Below are positions 46,701 through 58,474 of a stretch of 64,000 nucleotides of DNA, piece by piece. The stretch is from NCBI GenBank assembly GCA_014773175.1, contig VXCM01002056.1, positions 29,618 through 93,617 of the forward strand, read 5' to 3'. The translations under genes were made by a program, and so were the position numbers. This DNA is from Lucifuga dentata (Eukaryota; Chordata; Actinopteri; Ophidiiformes; Bythitidae). The notes beneath the pieces were generated by a model. It ran no database searches. It saw only the letters and a list, made by a program, of their open reading frames with translations, and had not been told where the DNA came from. The number at the start of each line of letters is the position of its first letter. Within the stretch, counting starts at the first letter, position 1.

Positions 46701-48866
46701 GATTGATTTGCACAATCTATTAATTCATGAACTGTCTCATCTTAACTAGTTAGCTTGTTCACTTACCGACAACTCCAAGTCTTCTATGTCTCTCTTCAGT
46801 CCTCCTGCCATGCAGAGCAGTGTGAGAAAGAATCCGTATTCTCTGACATTATTGATCCTCCCCACCACAGCATCTCCTTTCTCCAGGTCCCTGTAGAGCA
46901 TAACTCTCCGCTCCTCAAACGACACCTCCATGAATAACTCCACTGGTGGCATGATGGCACAGGGCTCTAAGAGCACACAGGTCAAGCGCATCACATACAA
47001 TACACAGATGCATTTATACTTTATTTATATAGCACAGTTCATACACAATGTGCAACTCAAAGTATTTCACACAAAAATTAAAAGAAACACAAAAAGATAA
47101 ATAAGTAAAAAGCAAAAGATACAAGATAAAAGTTAAAAAAAGAAGAAAATAGTCAATAGAGGCATTAAATGTCAATATTTGACATAAAAGCAGTACTGCA
47201 AAGATATGTCTTATGATTCTTCTTAAAAACATCCATAGTTTGAGAATCATGTATGTACTCTGGTAAAGTGTTCCACAGTCGCCTCACCAAGCCTTTTTGT
47301 TTTGACTTTAGGAACAGTTAAAAGGCTTAAGTTAGAGGATCTAAGGGGCCCAACAGGTACATAGCTGTGTAACATGTCACATAGATAACACATTTAACAC
47401 ATTTAATTACTTAAATTTGTCTACATCAGAATTCCCAGCAGGTTTCACAACTAAGATATGTGCTCACACACACACATGCACACACACCTGCAGCATCTTC
47501 TTCCTCGTTCTCCTCTTCTTGAGGCGTGGCGGTCTTCCATGCTGGACAGAAAAGGATGTCAGCCTTCCTGGCAATGAACTGCTCCACAAGGTGGCTGCTC
47601 TGCCCTTCACCGCTGCTAAAAGGGAGACAAACACACACACACACACACACACACAAATACTCCTCAGTGATTTCTTCAGGTGTAATCTTTAACAGAATTT
47701 TGACATGTGAATTGTTTATTACATGCATGACAGGGATCTGGATCTTCTGTGATAAGATGGTCCGCATTTCTTTTCAGTTTAACTGACAAAATGGAGATCT
47801 CGATCATTGGCACAGAACAGCTCTCCAAATAAACACAACACACACTGTTGGCTTCCACTACAAACTTGGGAGTTATTTTGAGCTTGGTTTAAGCTTGGAG
47901 CCATATGTAAAGAAAGTAGTTCAATGCTTCTATCATCTTAGGAATATTTTTAAAAACAAGATCAATTTTATCTTTTATTAATACTGAGAGACTAATACAT
48001 GTCTTTTACCCCCGCGGCTAGATTATGCCTCATTTAACTGCCCTGACACTTGAGTCGTTGCATTGATATCCTGGAGAATTCAGTACGACCTGAAGCTGAT
48101 ATATCAGCTTCAGGTCGTACTGAATTCTGCCAGGATATCAACTAAAACCAAGACAGTCTACTTCTGAATACAGCCTAAAATATTATCAATTACATACAAG
48201 AACATATGCAGTGTGGCTCCTGATTACTGCAGTGAACTTTTAATCCTCAAAGAACTCTCAAATCAGACAATTTAGGTCTACTGGTTTCAGAGTCCCAGTT
48301 AAAACCAGTTTGGGTCTTCTTGTGGGTTAAAAACAAAGGCTGAATAAGATTTTGCTGTGCTGCCACTTTTGCTGTTGTCATTTCATCATGATAATTGAAT
48401 AAATATTAAATATTTAAATATTTTGTTCAGCCTTGTTTAACTCCCATCTTATATGTAAATTTTTAAAATCTTTTTATGCAAGTCTACTTTTAAACTTTCT
48501 AATTTGAATTTTAATATCCTATGTCATAAATGTGCTGCTCTTTTATTGTTGTGCTTGTTTTAAGGTCTCCAATGTTTTGCGTTGCGATCTCCAATGCATT
48601 GTGTTTGTATATATTTTTTCCTTTATAAGCGTTTTGTGCAGCTTATTTGAAAAGTGCTGCATAAAAAAACAGCAATTATTATTGTTACTGTAAACAGTAA
48701 CAATAATAATAATAATAATAACAGTAACTTACCTTTCATATGTGGCCTTGCACAGGTCAGAGACAACAGCTTGAAAGTCTGGATTTTCTGTTTGTTCACA
48801 TTTCAGTTTGTTAAAAAGTGATTCTCCGTGATATGTCAGACACTGTCTCAATAAGTCTCGGTCCAT
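40778..48866 (-). CDS. ttc14: Tetratricopeptide repeat protein 14 (TTC14)
   Basis: A nuclear-type protein with an S1 RNA-binding domain, TPRs and a Ser/Arg/Lys-rich tail; its molecular role is poorly defined. Coding exons, 5' to 3' on minus: 48866-48733, 47615-47488, 46966-46767, 46493-46409, 45907-45778, 45696-45547, 45430-45359, 45239-45120, 43751-43629, 43159-43042, 42078-41972, 41792-40778; 2,382 nt, 793 aa (human about 770). It starts [14 protein letters not shown], as in human. The S1-like region is about residues 115-205 ([20 protein letters not shown]). The conserved [14 protein letters not shown] block lies near 211-226 and PSLMRGLQ near 267-275. TPRs lie at about 300-415 ([45 protein letters not shown]). 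From about 456 it is SR/KR-rich, ending [17 protein letters not shown]. Phases all agree. The acceptor of the second-last exon sits close to an assembly N (42,113). Confidence 0.93.
43996..44974. mobile_element. TTAA-flanked long-TIR MITE carrying a nested insertion
   Basis: TTAA at 43,996-43,999 and 44,971-44,974 flanks AGGACCATTACCACCC on the left and ATGGTCCT on the right. The two ends are inverted repeats of roughly 80-90 bases (GCATGTTTGAGCCTAATAT against its complement). Removing the nested element (44,534-44,930) restores a ~580-base unit like those at 17,069 and 53,398. It lies in the ttc14 intron between exons 45239-45120 and 43751-43629. Confidence 0.75.
44534..44930. mobile_element. 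Nested TA-target DNA element
   Basis: The left terminus is CAGGTAGTCCCCGACTTACG; the reverse complement of the right terminus is CAGGCAGTCCTCAGGTTACG; both continue AAC. TA is duplicated on both sides (44,532-44,533 and 44,931-44,932), and excising one TA restores the host MITE sequence. 397 bases, no open frame. The terminal pattern recalls Tigger/pogo-type elements of the Tc1-mariner superfamily. Confidence 0.75.
47020..47310 (-). mobile_element. Retroelement 3' end remnant (ttc14 intron)
   Basis: The plus strand begins TTTATACTTTATTTATATAG, as at the other LINE 3' ends, followed by CAACTCAAAGTATTTCACAC and later GGTAAAGTGTTCCACAGTCG, words common in fish LINE/SINE tails. Frames are broken. 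Confidence 0.4.
47850..48690 (+). mobile_element. LINE remnant, reverse-transcriptase C-terminal part
   Basis: Broken plus-strand frames give LINE-like phrases: LGVI followed by a region resembling the end of the RT domain, an I..AFI..RLDYC-like stretch, then a PRTLKSDN...[13 protein letters not shown] C-terminus. The sequence ends in GTGCTGCATAAAAAAACAGC followed by (ATT)n. It lies in the first coding intron of ttc14, opposite in strand to that gene. It contains a 52-bp perfect palindrome. Confidence 0.5.
48076..48127. repeat. Perfect 52-bp palindrome
   Basis: The left arm, GAATTCAGTACGACCTGAAG plus CTGATA, is followed with no spacer by its exact reverse complement. The symmetry continues outward (GATATCCTG against CAGGATATC) with a one-base offset, for arms of about 37 bases. 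Confidence 0.95.
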
Positions 48867-49242
48867 TCTCAGCTCTCTTTGGGCTGAGATCACATTATCC
48901 TGCAAAAATACAGCAAAACACATCGATATATAACGTTGTAGCAGCAAACGTTGAAAAAGATCTAAAGTTAGCTTTAAGTGTTGTTTGCCATTCTCAAAAA
49001 TACTGTTCTAATTTAGGCAGTATTACGTGTATTAGCACTGATGAAATGTTTGCAAACTATGGAACATGTAGAGAAACATTTTAGCTTAATCGTCGTTTGC
49101 TAGCAAAATAAACAGTCCAGTTAGCCAAATATGCTACGTCGCTTCAGCTTCAGCTGTTTATTTTTATTTAAAAAAAAAAACAAAAAAAAAACTCAGCGTA
49201 ATTTCGTAGTTTAAATACACCGATTTTCTGAATTTTGCTTAC

Positions 49243-49330
49243 CACAAAATACAAAATATAACGACTTCTCTGGAAGCAGTAACAACACAAGAGTGCTCAA
49301 CTCTACGTACATTGCCTGAGGAAAAGTGTG
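49243..49330 (-). other. ttc14: Candidate non-coding first exon of ttc14
   Basis: The exon holding the ttc14 ATG is preceded by an acceptor (TTTTGCAG, exon upper edge 48,899), so an upstream non-coding exon is expected. A good minus-strand donor GTAAGC (plus 49,237-49,242) would end an exon starting somewhere near 49,300-49,330. The upper end is a guess. Confidence 0.35.
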
Positions 49331-49504
49331 TTACACTTAAAACTGTTCCGTAGGAAACATGTACCAGTTAGGAACTGTTAGTCGAGGGCAGTAACTAAAA
49401 TCAAAAATCGTCATTCTACAATTTACGCGAATGGAGTAGCTGCAGAATACAAATTATGTAGTTGCTAGTTAGCGCGCCCCCCCGACTGTTTCTGTTTCTA
49501 TGCA

Positions 49505-49858
49505 GCTGTTTCCATGTTTTCTATATATATAATGTACTCATACTGTATTTACTTCAGTGTTCTCTGTACACCTGACCTATAGTATAGTATGTACATGTAT
49601 TCATATTAAGCTGCTGCATATGCTGTATATGTCTTAGTGTATTCATTTCATTTGTTCACATTAATACTGTCCACACTGTATATATCTTACTGTATTCATA
49701 TATAACCTCGATGCTGTTTATATCTCTATACAGCACATTACTCCACACTTTACTGCTTTATGCACTTAGGATTAGATGCTAAACTATATTTTGTTGTCTC
49801 AGTACTGTACTCTGACCATGACAATGACAATAAAGTTTAATCTAATTTAATCTAATGC
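49505..49858 (+). mobile_element. Retroelement 3' end remnant
   Basis: The sequence follows a fish LINE 3' region pattern: repeated TGTATAT/CATATT blocks, GATGCTAAACTATATTTTGT, then CAATGACAATAAAGTTTAAT and a tail of TCTAATTTAATC units. No open frame. Confidence 0.45.
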
Positions 49859-49889
49859 TGTTACTTTTATAGTGTGCACGGTTTTGATG

Positions 49890-50006
49890 TCACATTTGAT
49901 TAAAAAAAAAAAATTACATAATATTTGTATCATCCAGCTGGAGTGGGGAGTTTGTCTTAACTATACTAGTTTTCTAAAATGCAGATTCAGAGGATTTTCT
50001 GTCCTG

Positions 50007-50038
<32 letters not shown>

Positions 50039-50055
50039 NAGACAAATAGACAGAT

Positions 50056-50105
<50 letters not shown>
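49890..50105. repeat. Homopolymer gap and GATA microsatellite
   Basis: A-run broken by N at 50,039, followed by about 12 copies of GATA (50,056-50,104). Confidence 0.9.
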
Positions 50106-50561
50106 ATGTCTATATTTGCAGTCGTTGCATATATACAGATTATGTAGATTATATACAAAGATTGAGCATTAAAAAAAAACATTTAGAAAACACAATAACA
50201 GACAGTGGAGCCCCAGGAATAGATGATCAGTAAGAAAGAATGGATATAAAAAATGTTAATTATTTATTAGTACACAATTAACAGCTCATCACAGTTTGAA
50301 AGTCAGAATAACAGCATATGCAACATTCTGAGTTCATGGAGGATCAGAATACTGAGTTTAGACGGACATCATGAGCAGGAAATCAAAACAAGGAAGAACA
50401 TGAAACCTGTTTGACAAGAATTTTGATGAAGGTTTCCAGTAAGGGTTAGTGCACTGGCATTTTATTTGTAATGTGAAATCACTTAAGTGTAGAATCTCTC
50501 TACAATTATGTAAGATATACTGTGTTGGATATTTTTATTTTGTTTTGTTTTTTTACCTTTA

Positions 50562-51110
50562 TTATTATTATTATTATTATCATTAATAACTTTATTTATA
50601 TAGTACCTTTCTAAAACATAAGTTACAAGGTGCATAGATCAAGCATTTAAACACAAAAGATAAAATCCAAGCAGATAAAACAACAATTACATAAAAGAAC
50701 AGAATTAAATAACCATTATAAAACAGTGGAACAATTAAGAGAAGGCCTTATGATAAAAGAAAGTTTTCAGTAGTATCTGGAAAGAAGACACTGACTTCAC
50801 CAGCCTGAGATCCTCAGACAGGAAATTCCACAGCTTAGGGGTACGAACAGCAAGAACTCGATCACCTTTGATAACAAGGCGAGATTCAGGAACTATCAAC
50901 AGGTTCCTGCCAGAGTCAAACAGCAGTCAGGCTCATTAGGGAGATAAAAGCTCACAAATGTAGATAGGTGCCTGGCCATGTAAAATCAATTCTAAAACAG
51001 ACTGGTAACCAGTGAAGGCCAGCAAGAATTGGGGTGATGTGGTCACTTTTTCTGGAACGATTTAAAAGCCAAGCATCAGCATTTGGTATTACCTGAAGCC
51101 TATGAATGTT
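50562..51110 (-). mobile_element. LINE remnant, 3' end (L2/Rex-like)
   Basis: The minus strand reads SDHITPILAGLHWLPV (about 51,055-51,000), a phrase highly characteristic of the C-terminal region of fish non-LTR retrotransposons. Degraded sequence follows, parallel to the copy at 1,529-2,062. It ends with TATATAAATAAAG and an (ATT)n-type tail (plus 50,562-50,582). Inactive. Confidence 0.65.
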
Positions 51111-51970
51111 TAAGTCTGAGCAAACCAGCTGTATCCCCATATTTTCATTGTATGTAAATAATCTAGTGCAAAACAAATACTGCATAAAGTACATATAAGC
51201 TTAAAAGAACTGACATACACTACACTTTGTATGCACTGTTTTGTATAGTCTGTGTGATCTTCTTTATATGTATAAGTTTGAGATGATGGTACTTTTCAAT
51301 ATAATGTCCTTTTCTAGTGCTACATTGAGTGCAAAATTAAATGTCATTAATCTTTAGTTGTGCTTAAATCTAACAAATTACATTCCAAATTACACTTACA
51401 GATGAATTGCAAAACATAAATTTTGTAAGTATTTATCCTGTTGGTTATCGCTTAAGTAATTGAATTTGAATTTGTGTCCTTGAAGAAAGCCATAATTTAT
51501 CTGATGAAATATCACAATCCATCAAATATCAAAATGCCTTAGACAAGTCAAACAAAAAAAAATGTGACTCACAAGAAACTGATCCACTCACTGGTTTAAC
51601 TAATTGCTGCTTGTTCTTTCAGGGTGGGATTAAGTGTTATCCAATGCTCTACAGTCACTACTGAAAGGTCATTGCAGATTTTTACAATGGTATGATGTAC
51701 TGGCAGTGCAATACAAAACAACTGAAAATCTCTTCTACAAGGATTAGCAATAGAGTTCAAATGACAGGTTGCACTTTGCATGACAGGGTCTTCTATTCTG
51801 GAAACACAGCATGTGGAAAACAATGTGATTTACCTGGTTTTTCAGGTTTTCTTAAAGTAGCTGTTGTCATTTCATTGTGCCTTCAGTTGCTTAAAAGGCG
51901 AAAACCAAGCTCAATGTGTAATCGCAAATGAGATACCAGTTCCCAGACGGAAGAAACAACACTACTCATC
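51111..51970. other. 5' flank of mucin-like gene A
   Basis: AT-rich. The stretch 51,831-51,897 (CCTGGTTTTTCAGGTT, then TTGTCATTTCA...CAGTTGCT) resembles 62,795-62,858 upstream of mucin-like gene C, so it is probably part of the duplicated 5' region (promoter/5' UTR). No TATA box is assigned. Confidence 0.45.
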
Positions 51971-54900
51971 ATGATGAGTAAAATTCTTCTTTTGATATTT
52001 TTGTTAATATATTTTCATTTTTCTTCTGGACAATCAGGTAACTATTATGTTGTTTTACATATGATATTTTTATGTTTGATTGTTTGGCGTTACCTTGCAA
52101 AATTCCTTGTATTCTGAATGGACCAAAGGTGTACTATCTCAAATGCTAATAGAATACTTTACATAAGAAAAGCAAATAATTATATAACAAGAAAGTAAAT
52201 ATAAATACTTAAGTAAATTCATTTTATTTATTTTTTTCAGAAAATATTGCTATCTGGAATAACATGCTAAAACCTAAAATAAAAAAAAAACTAACGTCCT
52301 GAAAATTGAATTTAAAAAAAAAAAAAAAAAAACCCTGAGATAAAATGCTTATGTATTTTACAACCTATTTCAAAATTGTAATGACTAATTACAATGCATG
52401 CTTTTTAACATTTCAAAGTACAAATTCATTGGCTTTGATTTATGGCCAGCAGATTACTTGCAGATTTCAGATTGGTACTCTGTCAAGGTCATTGGTGAAT
52501 AAACATATCGTAAATCTTGGTAAATGGACATACAGCAATACAAAGTTGAATTTTTAAAAAAAAAATTTTAATCTAAAAAAATAAAAAAATCTAATCTAAT
52601 CAGGAAAATTATGTTGATAAGTTATTGTACATTACAGCATTATTGGTTTGATAGACACAAAATGTCTGTAACATTGCAAAACATTGTGATTAATCCATTT
52701 GTTTTTTAACAAACCTACAGAGCATTCAAAACTGAACACGAACAAAAAAGCACTTTAAGTATCTTACTAATTAGACATTACTTTTAGAGAAATGTGTATG
52801 TTTTGAATGACAGAATATAATATACTGTATATTGTATGGGTGGCCTCATGGTGGTGCTACAGAAAGGACCAAATGGTCACCCAGATCAGGTTCAGATCAG
52901 GTTGAAGCAAACACCAAATATTTCATGCTACTTGAGAAATTGATTTTTGAGTGTGAAAATAACCTCATCTGCCTGATCTTCTACAACACATATGATAAAT
53001 ATCTCAGGAAATGTGTCTCAGGGTCCAAGAAACCCTCAAGAAATGTGAGGTGTTCCAGTTGATTGCTTATCTTAGATGTTAATACAAACAAAAGCTCAAA
53101 TTTTATTTGACTAACTTTCAGTTAAATTATTGATATGCTTCCAAAAAAAAAAAAAAAAAANAAAAAAAAAAAAAAAAACAAAAAACAAAAAACCCAAAAC
53201 AACCTAGCACTCATTGTTAGATAGACTAATCCTATAAAACATAGGTCTATGAAGAGTTTTAAGTGTGGTGACCAGAATATCTTTTTACAAAATATGAGTC
53301 ACCAGAGTTCCTCCCTGATTTCTTTCCCTCCTACAATCTGGTTAAGGTCCCATACTATAGATAATGAAGTTTTTTTTCTTTTCTTTTTTTAACCTTGAAA
53401 GGACCATACCACCCATTTTGCATGTTTGAGCCTAATATATTCAATTTTCATACATGTAAGGTTACTGACAATCATTTCCCAAAGGATAAAACCATATTTC
53501 AGCTTTCCTGATATCTTGCAAAATCTCTTAATCTTTCAAAATCAAACATTCAACAGATACACCCACCTTAAAAATTGATGTTTCGCCTGCTAATAGTTAA
53601 GCAGCCTTATGAAGTCACAGTTGTTAAAATTTTTCAATAAACGCAGGTCTTCGTTTGGGAATATATTTCCCGGTGGAGACATACATTCACTCCGTGCTTT
53701 TTTATTGCATTTAAACGCTAAAATTACAAAACATTGAAAAAAAAAAAAAAAACCCTGAATACACATGTTGTTTGCGGTGATGCATTACCTATCCCAAGAA
53801 CATTTCAAGTATCAACAAGTTGATTTTAATAGCATACCAGAATTAACTGAAACCAATGGCGGTCTGGAAGGTAGAAGGTGGGATTTTTTTAAAATTCACC
53901 GTTCCAGTAGTATGCTTTGGGAAATGACTGTCAGTAACCTTACGTGTATGAAAATTGAATATATTAGGCTCAAACATGCAAAATGGATGGCATGGTCCTT
54001 TAACCTTTTTTCTCTCATTTAAATTAGGGTGATATTCCAGACTGTAGAAATTGAGAATTTCCTTTTCTTTTTTTAAAGTCAAACATAATTTTAAATAAAG
54101 CTAGGCAATATAATAAAAGAGGTCAAGCACAATAAAAACAGCTGAATCTGTTTTAACCAAACAAAACTGGAAAGGATGTCAATTTTTTACTTGACAATGA
54201 TTTGAGAAATTTGATCTACAATAGGGCATTCTTGCCCTTCACATAGATAAAGCAATTTAAATATTCACACTGGCTAAACCTCACATTGGAAAATGTTTGT
54301 TATTCACAATCTGACCTTTAAAAGAAGATGGGGTAAGAACGCAATCTGCAGGTCATATGCCCAACAAAACTGTTAATTCAGAAAATGTAGCCTGAAAATT
54401 ATTTCAAATGAATCTTTTCCATTTAATTTGCTTGCTTTGGTGATTGATTTTTAGCATTTCTAGGTATTTCCTTTGAAATTAGTAATGAAACCACTAACCC
54501 TCAGCTAGGGCCAGAGTGAAGTTGTGTATTTTAGGACATAATGTGTACTCTTTGTTAGTACAAAGCAGTGGTTCTCAATCTGTGTGCCCTCCTGGGCATG
54601 CAATGTGTTATCCTGCAGACCTGTCAGCTCTGGCACATGTTCAGATAAAGCTAACATCTAATGGTGAAGTCAGCAATGGAACCATCAGTGCACTTATTGA
54701 AAAGGTAAGAAAAACAGTGCTGCATAAAACATTGTGTAAACATAATGCATATAGAACATCTAAGCATAGTGTGTAATCAAGCCATTGACAGAATTGTGTG
54801 TCTTTGGGTTACCTCTCTGGTCAGTTTTTCAGAGAACAAAATCTGAATGGAACAGTCCAGATGGTCACAGTAATAAGCATTCAAAAAGTTCCCATCACAA

Positions 54901-57900
54901 CAACTTTTAATCCAACTACCACGACACCAGCTACCACAACTCCTGTTCAGACGACCACAAATGCAGCCCCAGTGACCACAACTGCTGCTCCAACTATTAC
55001 TACAACTGTTACTCCAACAACTTCTACAGACACAATAACCACTACTGCAGCTCTAAGTAGCACAATTGCTGCTACAGCTACCACAACTACAGCTGCAGTT
55101 ACCACCGCTTCTATAACAAGTTCTGGTCCAACAACAACCACTGGGGTCGCTGCAACAGCTGTAAATCCAGCCACCACTGCTGCTGCTCAAGCTACGACAC
55201 TGACCGTTCAGACAACCACAAATACTACCACTACTGCTGTTCCAACTATTACCACAACTGTTACTCCAACAACAACTTCTGCAGCTATGATAACCACTAC
55301 TGCAGCTCCATCTAGCACAATTGCTGCTACAGCTAACACAGCAACAGCTGCAACTACCATTGCTGCAACCATAACTACTGCTCCGACAACACCTACTGGG
55401 ATCTCAACAACTTTTATTCCAACTACCACGACGCCAGCTACCACAGCTCCTGTTCAGACAACCACAAATGCAGCCTCAACTACCATAACTTCTGCTCCAA
55501 CTATTGCCACAGCTGTTACTCCAACAACAACTTCTGCAGCCACAATAACCACTACTGCAGCTCCATCTAGCACAATTGCTGCTACAGCTAACACAGCAAC
55601 AGCTGCAACTACCATTGCTGCAACCATAACTACTGCTCCGACAACACCTACTGGGATCTCAACAACTTTTATTCCAACTACCACGACGCCAGCTACCACA
55701 GCTCCTGTTCAGACAACCACAAATGCAGCCTCAACTACCATAACTTCTGCTCCAACTATTGCCACAGCTGTTACTCCAACAACAACTTCTGCAGCCACAA
55801 TAACCACTACTGCAGCTCCATCTAGCACAATTGCTCCTACGGCTAACACAGCAACAGCTGCAACTACCATTGCCGCGACCATAACTACTGCTCCAACGAC
55901 ACCCACTGGGATCACATCTATTAATCCGACTATCACAACACCAGCTACCACAACTACTGTTCAGACATCCACAAATGCAACCGCAATGACCACAACTGCT
56001 GCTCAAACTATTACCACAACTGTTACTCCAACAACTTCTGCAGACACAATAACCACTACTGCAACTCCATCTAGCACAACTGCTGCTACAGTTACTGCAA
56101 CTACAGCTGCAACTACCATTGCTGCGATCATAACTACTGCTCCGATGACACCCACTGGGATCTCAACAACTTTCAATCCAACTACTACGATGCCAGCTAC
56201 CACAACTCCTTTTCAGACAACCACAAATGCAGCCTCAACTACCATAACTTCTGCTCCAACTATTGCCACAGCTGTTACTCCAACAACAACTTCTGCAGCC
56301 ACAATAACCACTACTGCAGCTCCATCTAGCACAATTGCTCCTACGGCTAACACAGCAACAGCTGCAACTACCATTGCCGCGACCATAACTACTGCTCCAA
56401 CGACACCCACTGGGATCACATCTATTAATCCGACTATCACAACACCAGCTACCACAACTACTGTTCAGACATCCACAAATGCAACCGCAATGACCACAAC
56501 TGCTGCTCAAACTATTACCACAACTGTTACTCCAACAACTTCTGCAGACACAATAACCACTACTGCAACTCCATCTAGCACAACTGCTGCTACAGTTACT
56601 GCAACTACAGCTGCAACTACCATTGCTGCGATCATAACTACTGCTCCGATGACACCCACTGGGATCTCAACAACTTTCAATCCAACTACTACGATGCCAG
56701 CTACCACAACTCCTTTTCAGACAACCACAAATGCAGCCTCAACTACCATAACTTCTGCTCCAACTATTGCCACAGCTGTTACTCCAACAACAACTTCTGC
56801 AGCCACAATAACCACTACTGCAGCTCCATCTAGCACAATTGCTGCTACAGCTAACACAGCAACAGCTGCAACTACCATTGCTTCGACCATAACTACTGCT
56901 CCAATGACATCCACTGGGATCACAACAATTTTCAATCCAACTACTATGATGCCAGCTACCACAACTCCTGTTCAGACAACCACAACTGCAACCCCAATTA
57001 CCACAACTGCTGCTCCAACAATTGCCACAACTGTTACTCCAACAACTTCTGCAGACACAATAACCACTACTGCAGCTCTAAGTAGCACAATTGCTGCTAC
57101 CGAGGCAACTACCACAGCTTCTATAACAAGTTCTGCTCCAACAACAACCACTGGGGTTGCTACAACAGCTGTAAATCCAGCCACCACAGCTGCTGCTCAA
57201 GCTATGACACTGACCGTTCAGAAAACCACAAATGCAGCCTCGACTACCATAACTGCTGTTCCAACTATTACTACAACTGTTACTCCAAGAACAACTTCTG
57301 CAGCCACAATAACCACTAATGCAGCTCCATCTAGCACACTTGTTCCTGCAGCTGACACAACACCAGTTGCAACTACCACTGCTGCGACCATAACTACTAC
57401 TCCAATGACATCCACTGGGATCACAACTATTAATTCAACTATCACAACACCAGCTACCACAACTACTGTTCAGACAACCACAAATGCAACCCCAATGTCC
57501 ACAACTGCTGCTCCAACTACTGCCACAACTGTTACTCCAACAACGACTTCTGCAGCCACAATAACCACTACTGCAGCTCCATCTAGCACACTTGTTCCTA
57601 CAGCTAACACAGCAATGGCTGCAACTACCATTGCTTTGACCATAACTACTGCTCCAATGACATCCACTGGGATCACAACAACTTTCAATCCAACTACTAT
57701 GGTGCCAGCTACCACAACTCCTGTTCAGACAACCATAACTGCAACCCCAATTACCACAACTGCTGCTCCAACAATTGCCACAACTGTTACTCCAACAACT
57801 TCTGCAGACACAATAACCACTACTGCAGCTCTAAGTAGCACAACTGCTGCTACAGCTACCACAACTACAGATGCAACTACCATTGCTGCGATCACAACTA

Positions 57901-58199
57901 CTGCTCCAACGACACCCACTGGGATCACATCTATTAATCCAACTATCACAACACCAGCTACCACAACTACTGTTCAGACAATCACAAATGCAACCCCAAT
58001 GTCCACAACTGCTGCTCCAATGATTGCCACAACTATTACTCCAACAACAACAACGTCTGCAGCTATAATAACCACTACTGCAGCTCCATCTAGCACAATT
58101 GCTGCTGCAGCTGCCATAACTACAGCTGCAGCTACCACTGCTTCTAGTACAAGTTCTACTCCAACGACAACCACTGGGGTCACTATGGGAACAGCGTAA
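51971..58199 (+). CDS. Thr-rich mucin-like secreted protein A (frame broken near its end)
   Basis: Exons inferred from phase: 51971-52037, 54619-54704, 54825-58199; 1,175 aa to the first stop. Exon 1 encodes a signal peptide (MMSKILLLIFLLIYFHFSSG). Its phase-1 donor GTAACT joins the acceptor CCTGCAG, and exon 2 (phase 0 out, donor GTAAGA) joins TCTGGTCAG. The short non-repetitive part (residues about 23-70: DLSALAHVQIKLTSNGEVSN, then IEKFFREQNLNGTVQMVTV) has two NGT glycosylation sequons and no cysteine or domain I can name. The rest is Thr/Ala/Pro/Ser/Ile repeats suited to dense O-glycosylation. Neither a transmembrane segment nor a C-terminal cysteine domain is seen. I do not recognise a named gene; 'mucin-like' rests on composition and the signal peptide. 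The stop at 58,197 looks like a frameshift (see 58,200-58,474). It is head-to-head with ttc14. Confidence 0.65.
53398..54003. mobile_element. TTAA-type long-TIR MITE (intron of mucin-like A)
   Basis: This is the most complete uninterrupted copy. The left end is AGGACCATACCACCCATTTT, the right end GGCATGGTCCT followed by TTAA (54,000-54,003), with ~85-base inverted ends. The left TTAA is degenerate (TTGA). About 600 bases, no transposase. Confidence 0.7.
54900..58196 (+). repeat. Coding VNTR, ~252-bp unit (84 aa)
   Basis: About 13 units of 249-255 bases (with a few at 225 or 273) are marked by the recurring word TGCAGCTCCATCTAGCACA or its variants and by CAGCTACCACAACTCCTGTT. The pattern is in frame and Thr-rich. 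Two adjacent 504-base blocks (55,708-56,211 and 56,212-56,715), each of two units, read identical, pointing to recent unequal exchange or to assembly expansion. Confidence 0.9.
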
Positions 58200-58474
58200 T
58201 TCCAACCACCACAGCTGCTGTTACAGCTACTACAATAACTGTTCAGGCCACCTCAAATGCAGCCTTGAATACTACAACTGTTACTCCAACAACAAATTCT
58301 GCAGCCACAATAGCCACTACTTCTACCTTAACTATTTCCTCAACCACATCCATTGCAGTCCCAACAACTACAGCTGTTTCTCCAACTACCACAACAGCAA
58401 CTACAACTACCACAACTATTACTGAAACTGGTGGTCAAACAAGCGCAACTGCGGTTCCAGCTACTACATCTTGA
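58200..58474 (+). other. Out-of-frame continuation of mucin-like A
   Basis: After the stop at 58,197-58,199 the Thr-rich coding pattern continues in the frame shifted by minus one base, to a TGA at 58,472-58,474 (for example NTTTVTPTTNSAATIATTST). Compared with the sister unit near 55,150, where ACAGCTGTAAATCC is found, this unit has ACAGCGTAATTCC, one T fewer. This is either a true truncating deletion or a sequencing/assembly error. With the base present the protein would be about 90 residues longer. Confidence 0.65.

Noticed and set aside
54947..58183. Many long minus-strand frames rich in Val/Gly/Ala or Cys/Ser across the mucin repeat
   Set aside because: They are antisense readings of the Thr codon repeat (ACN gives few stops on the other strand), with the same period as the sense repeat.
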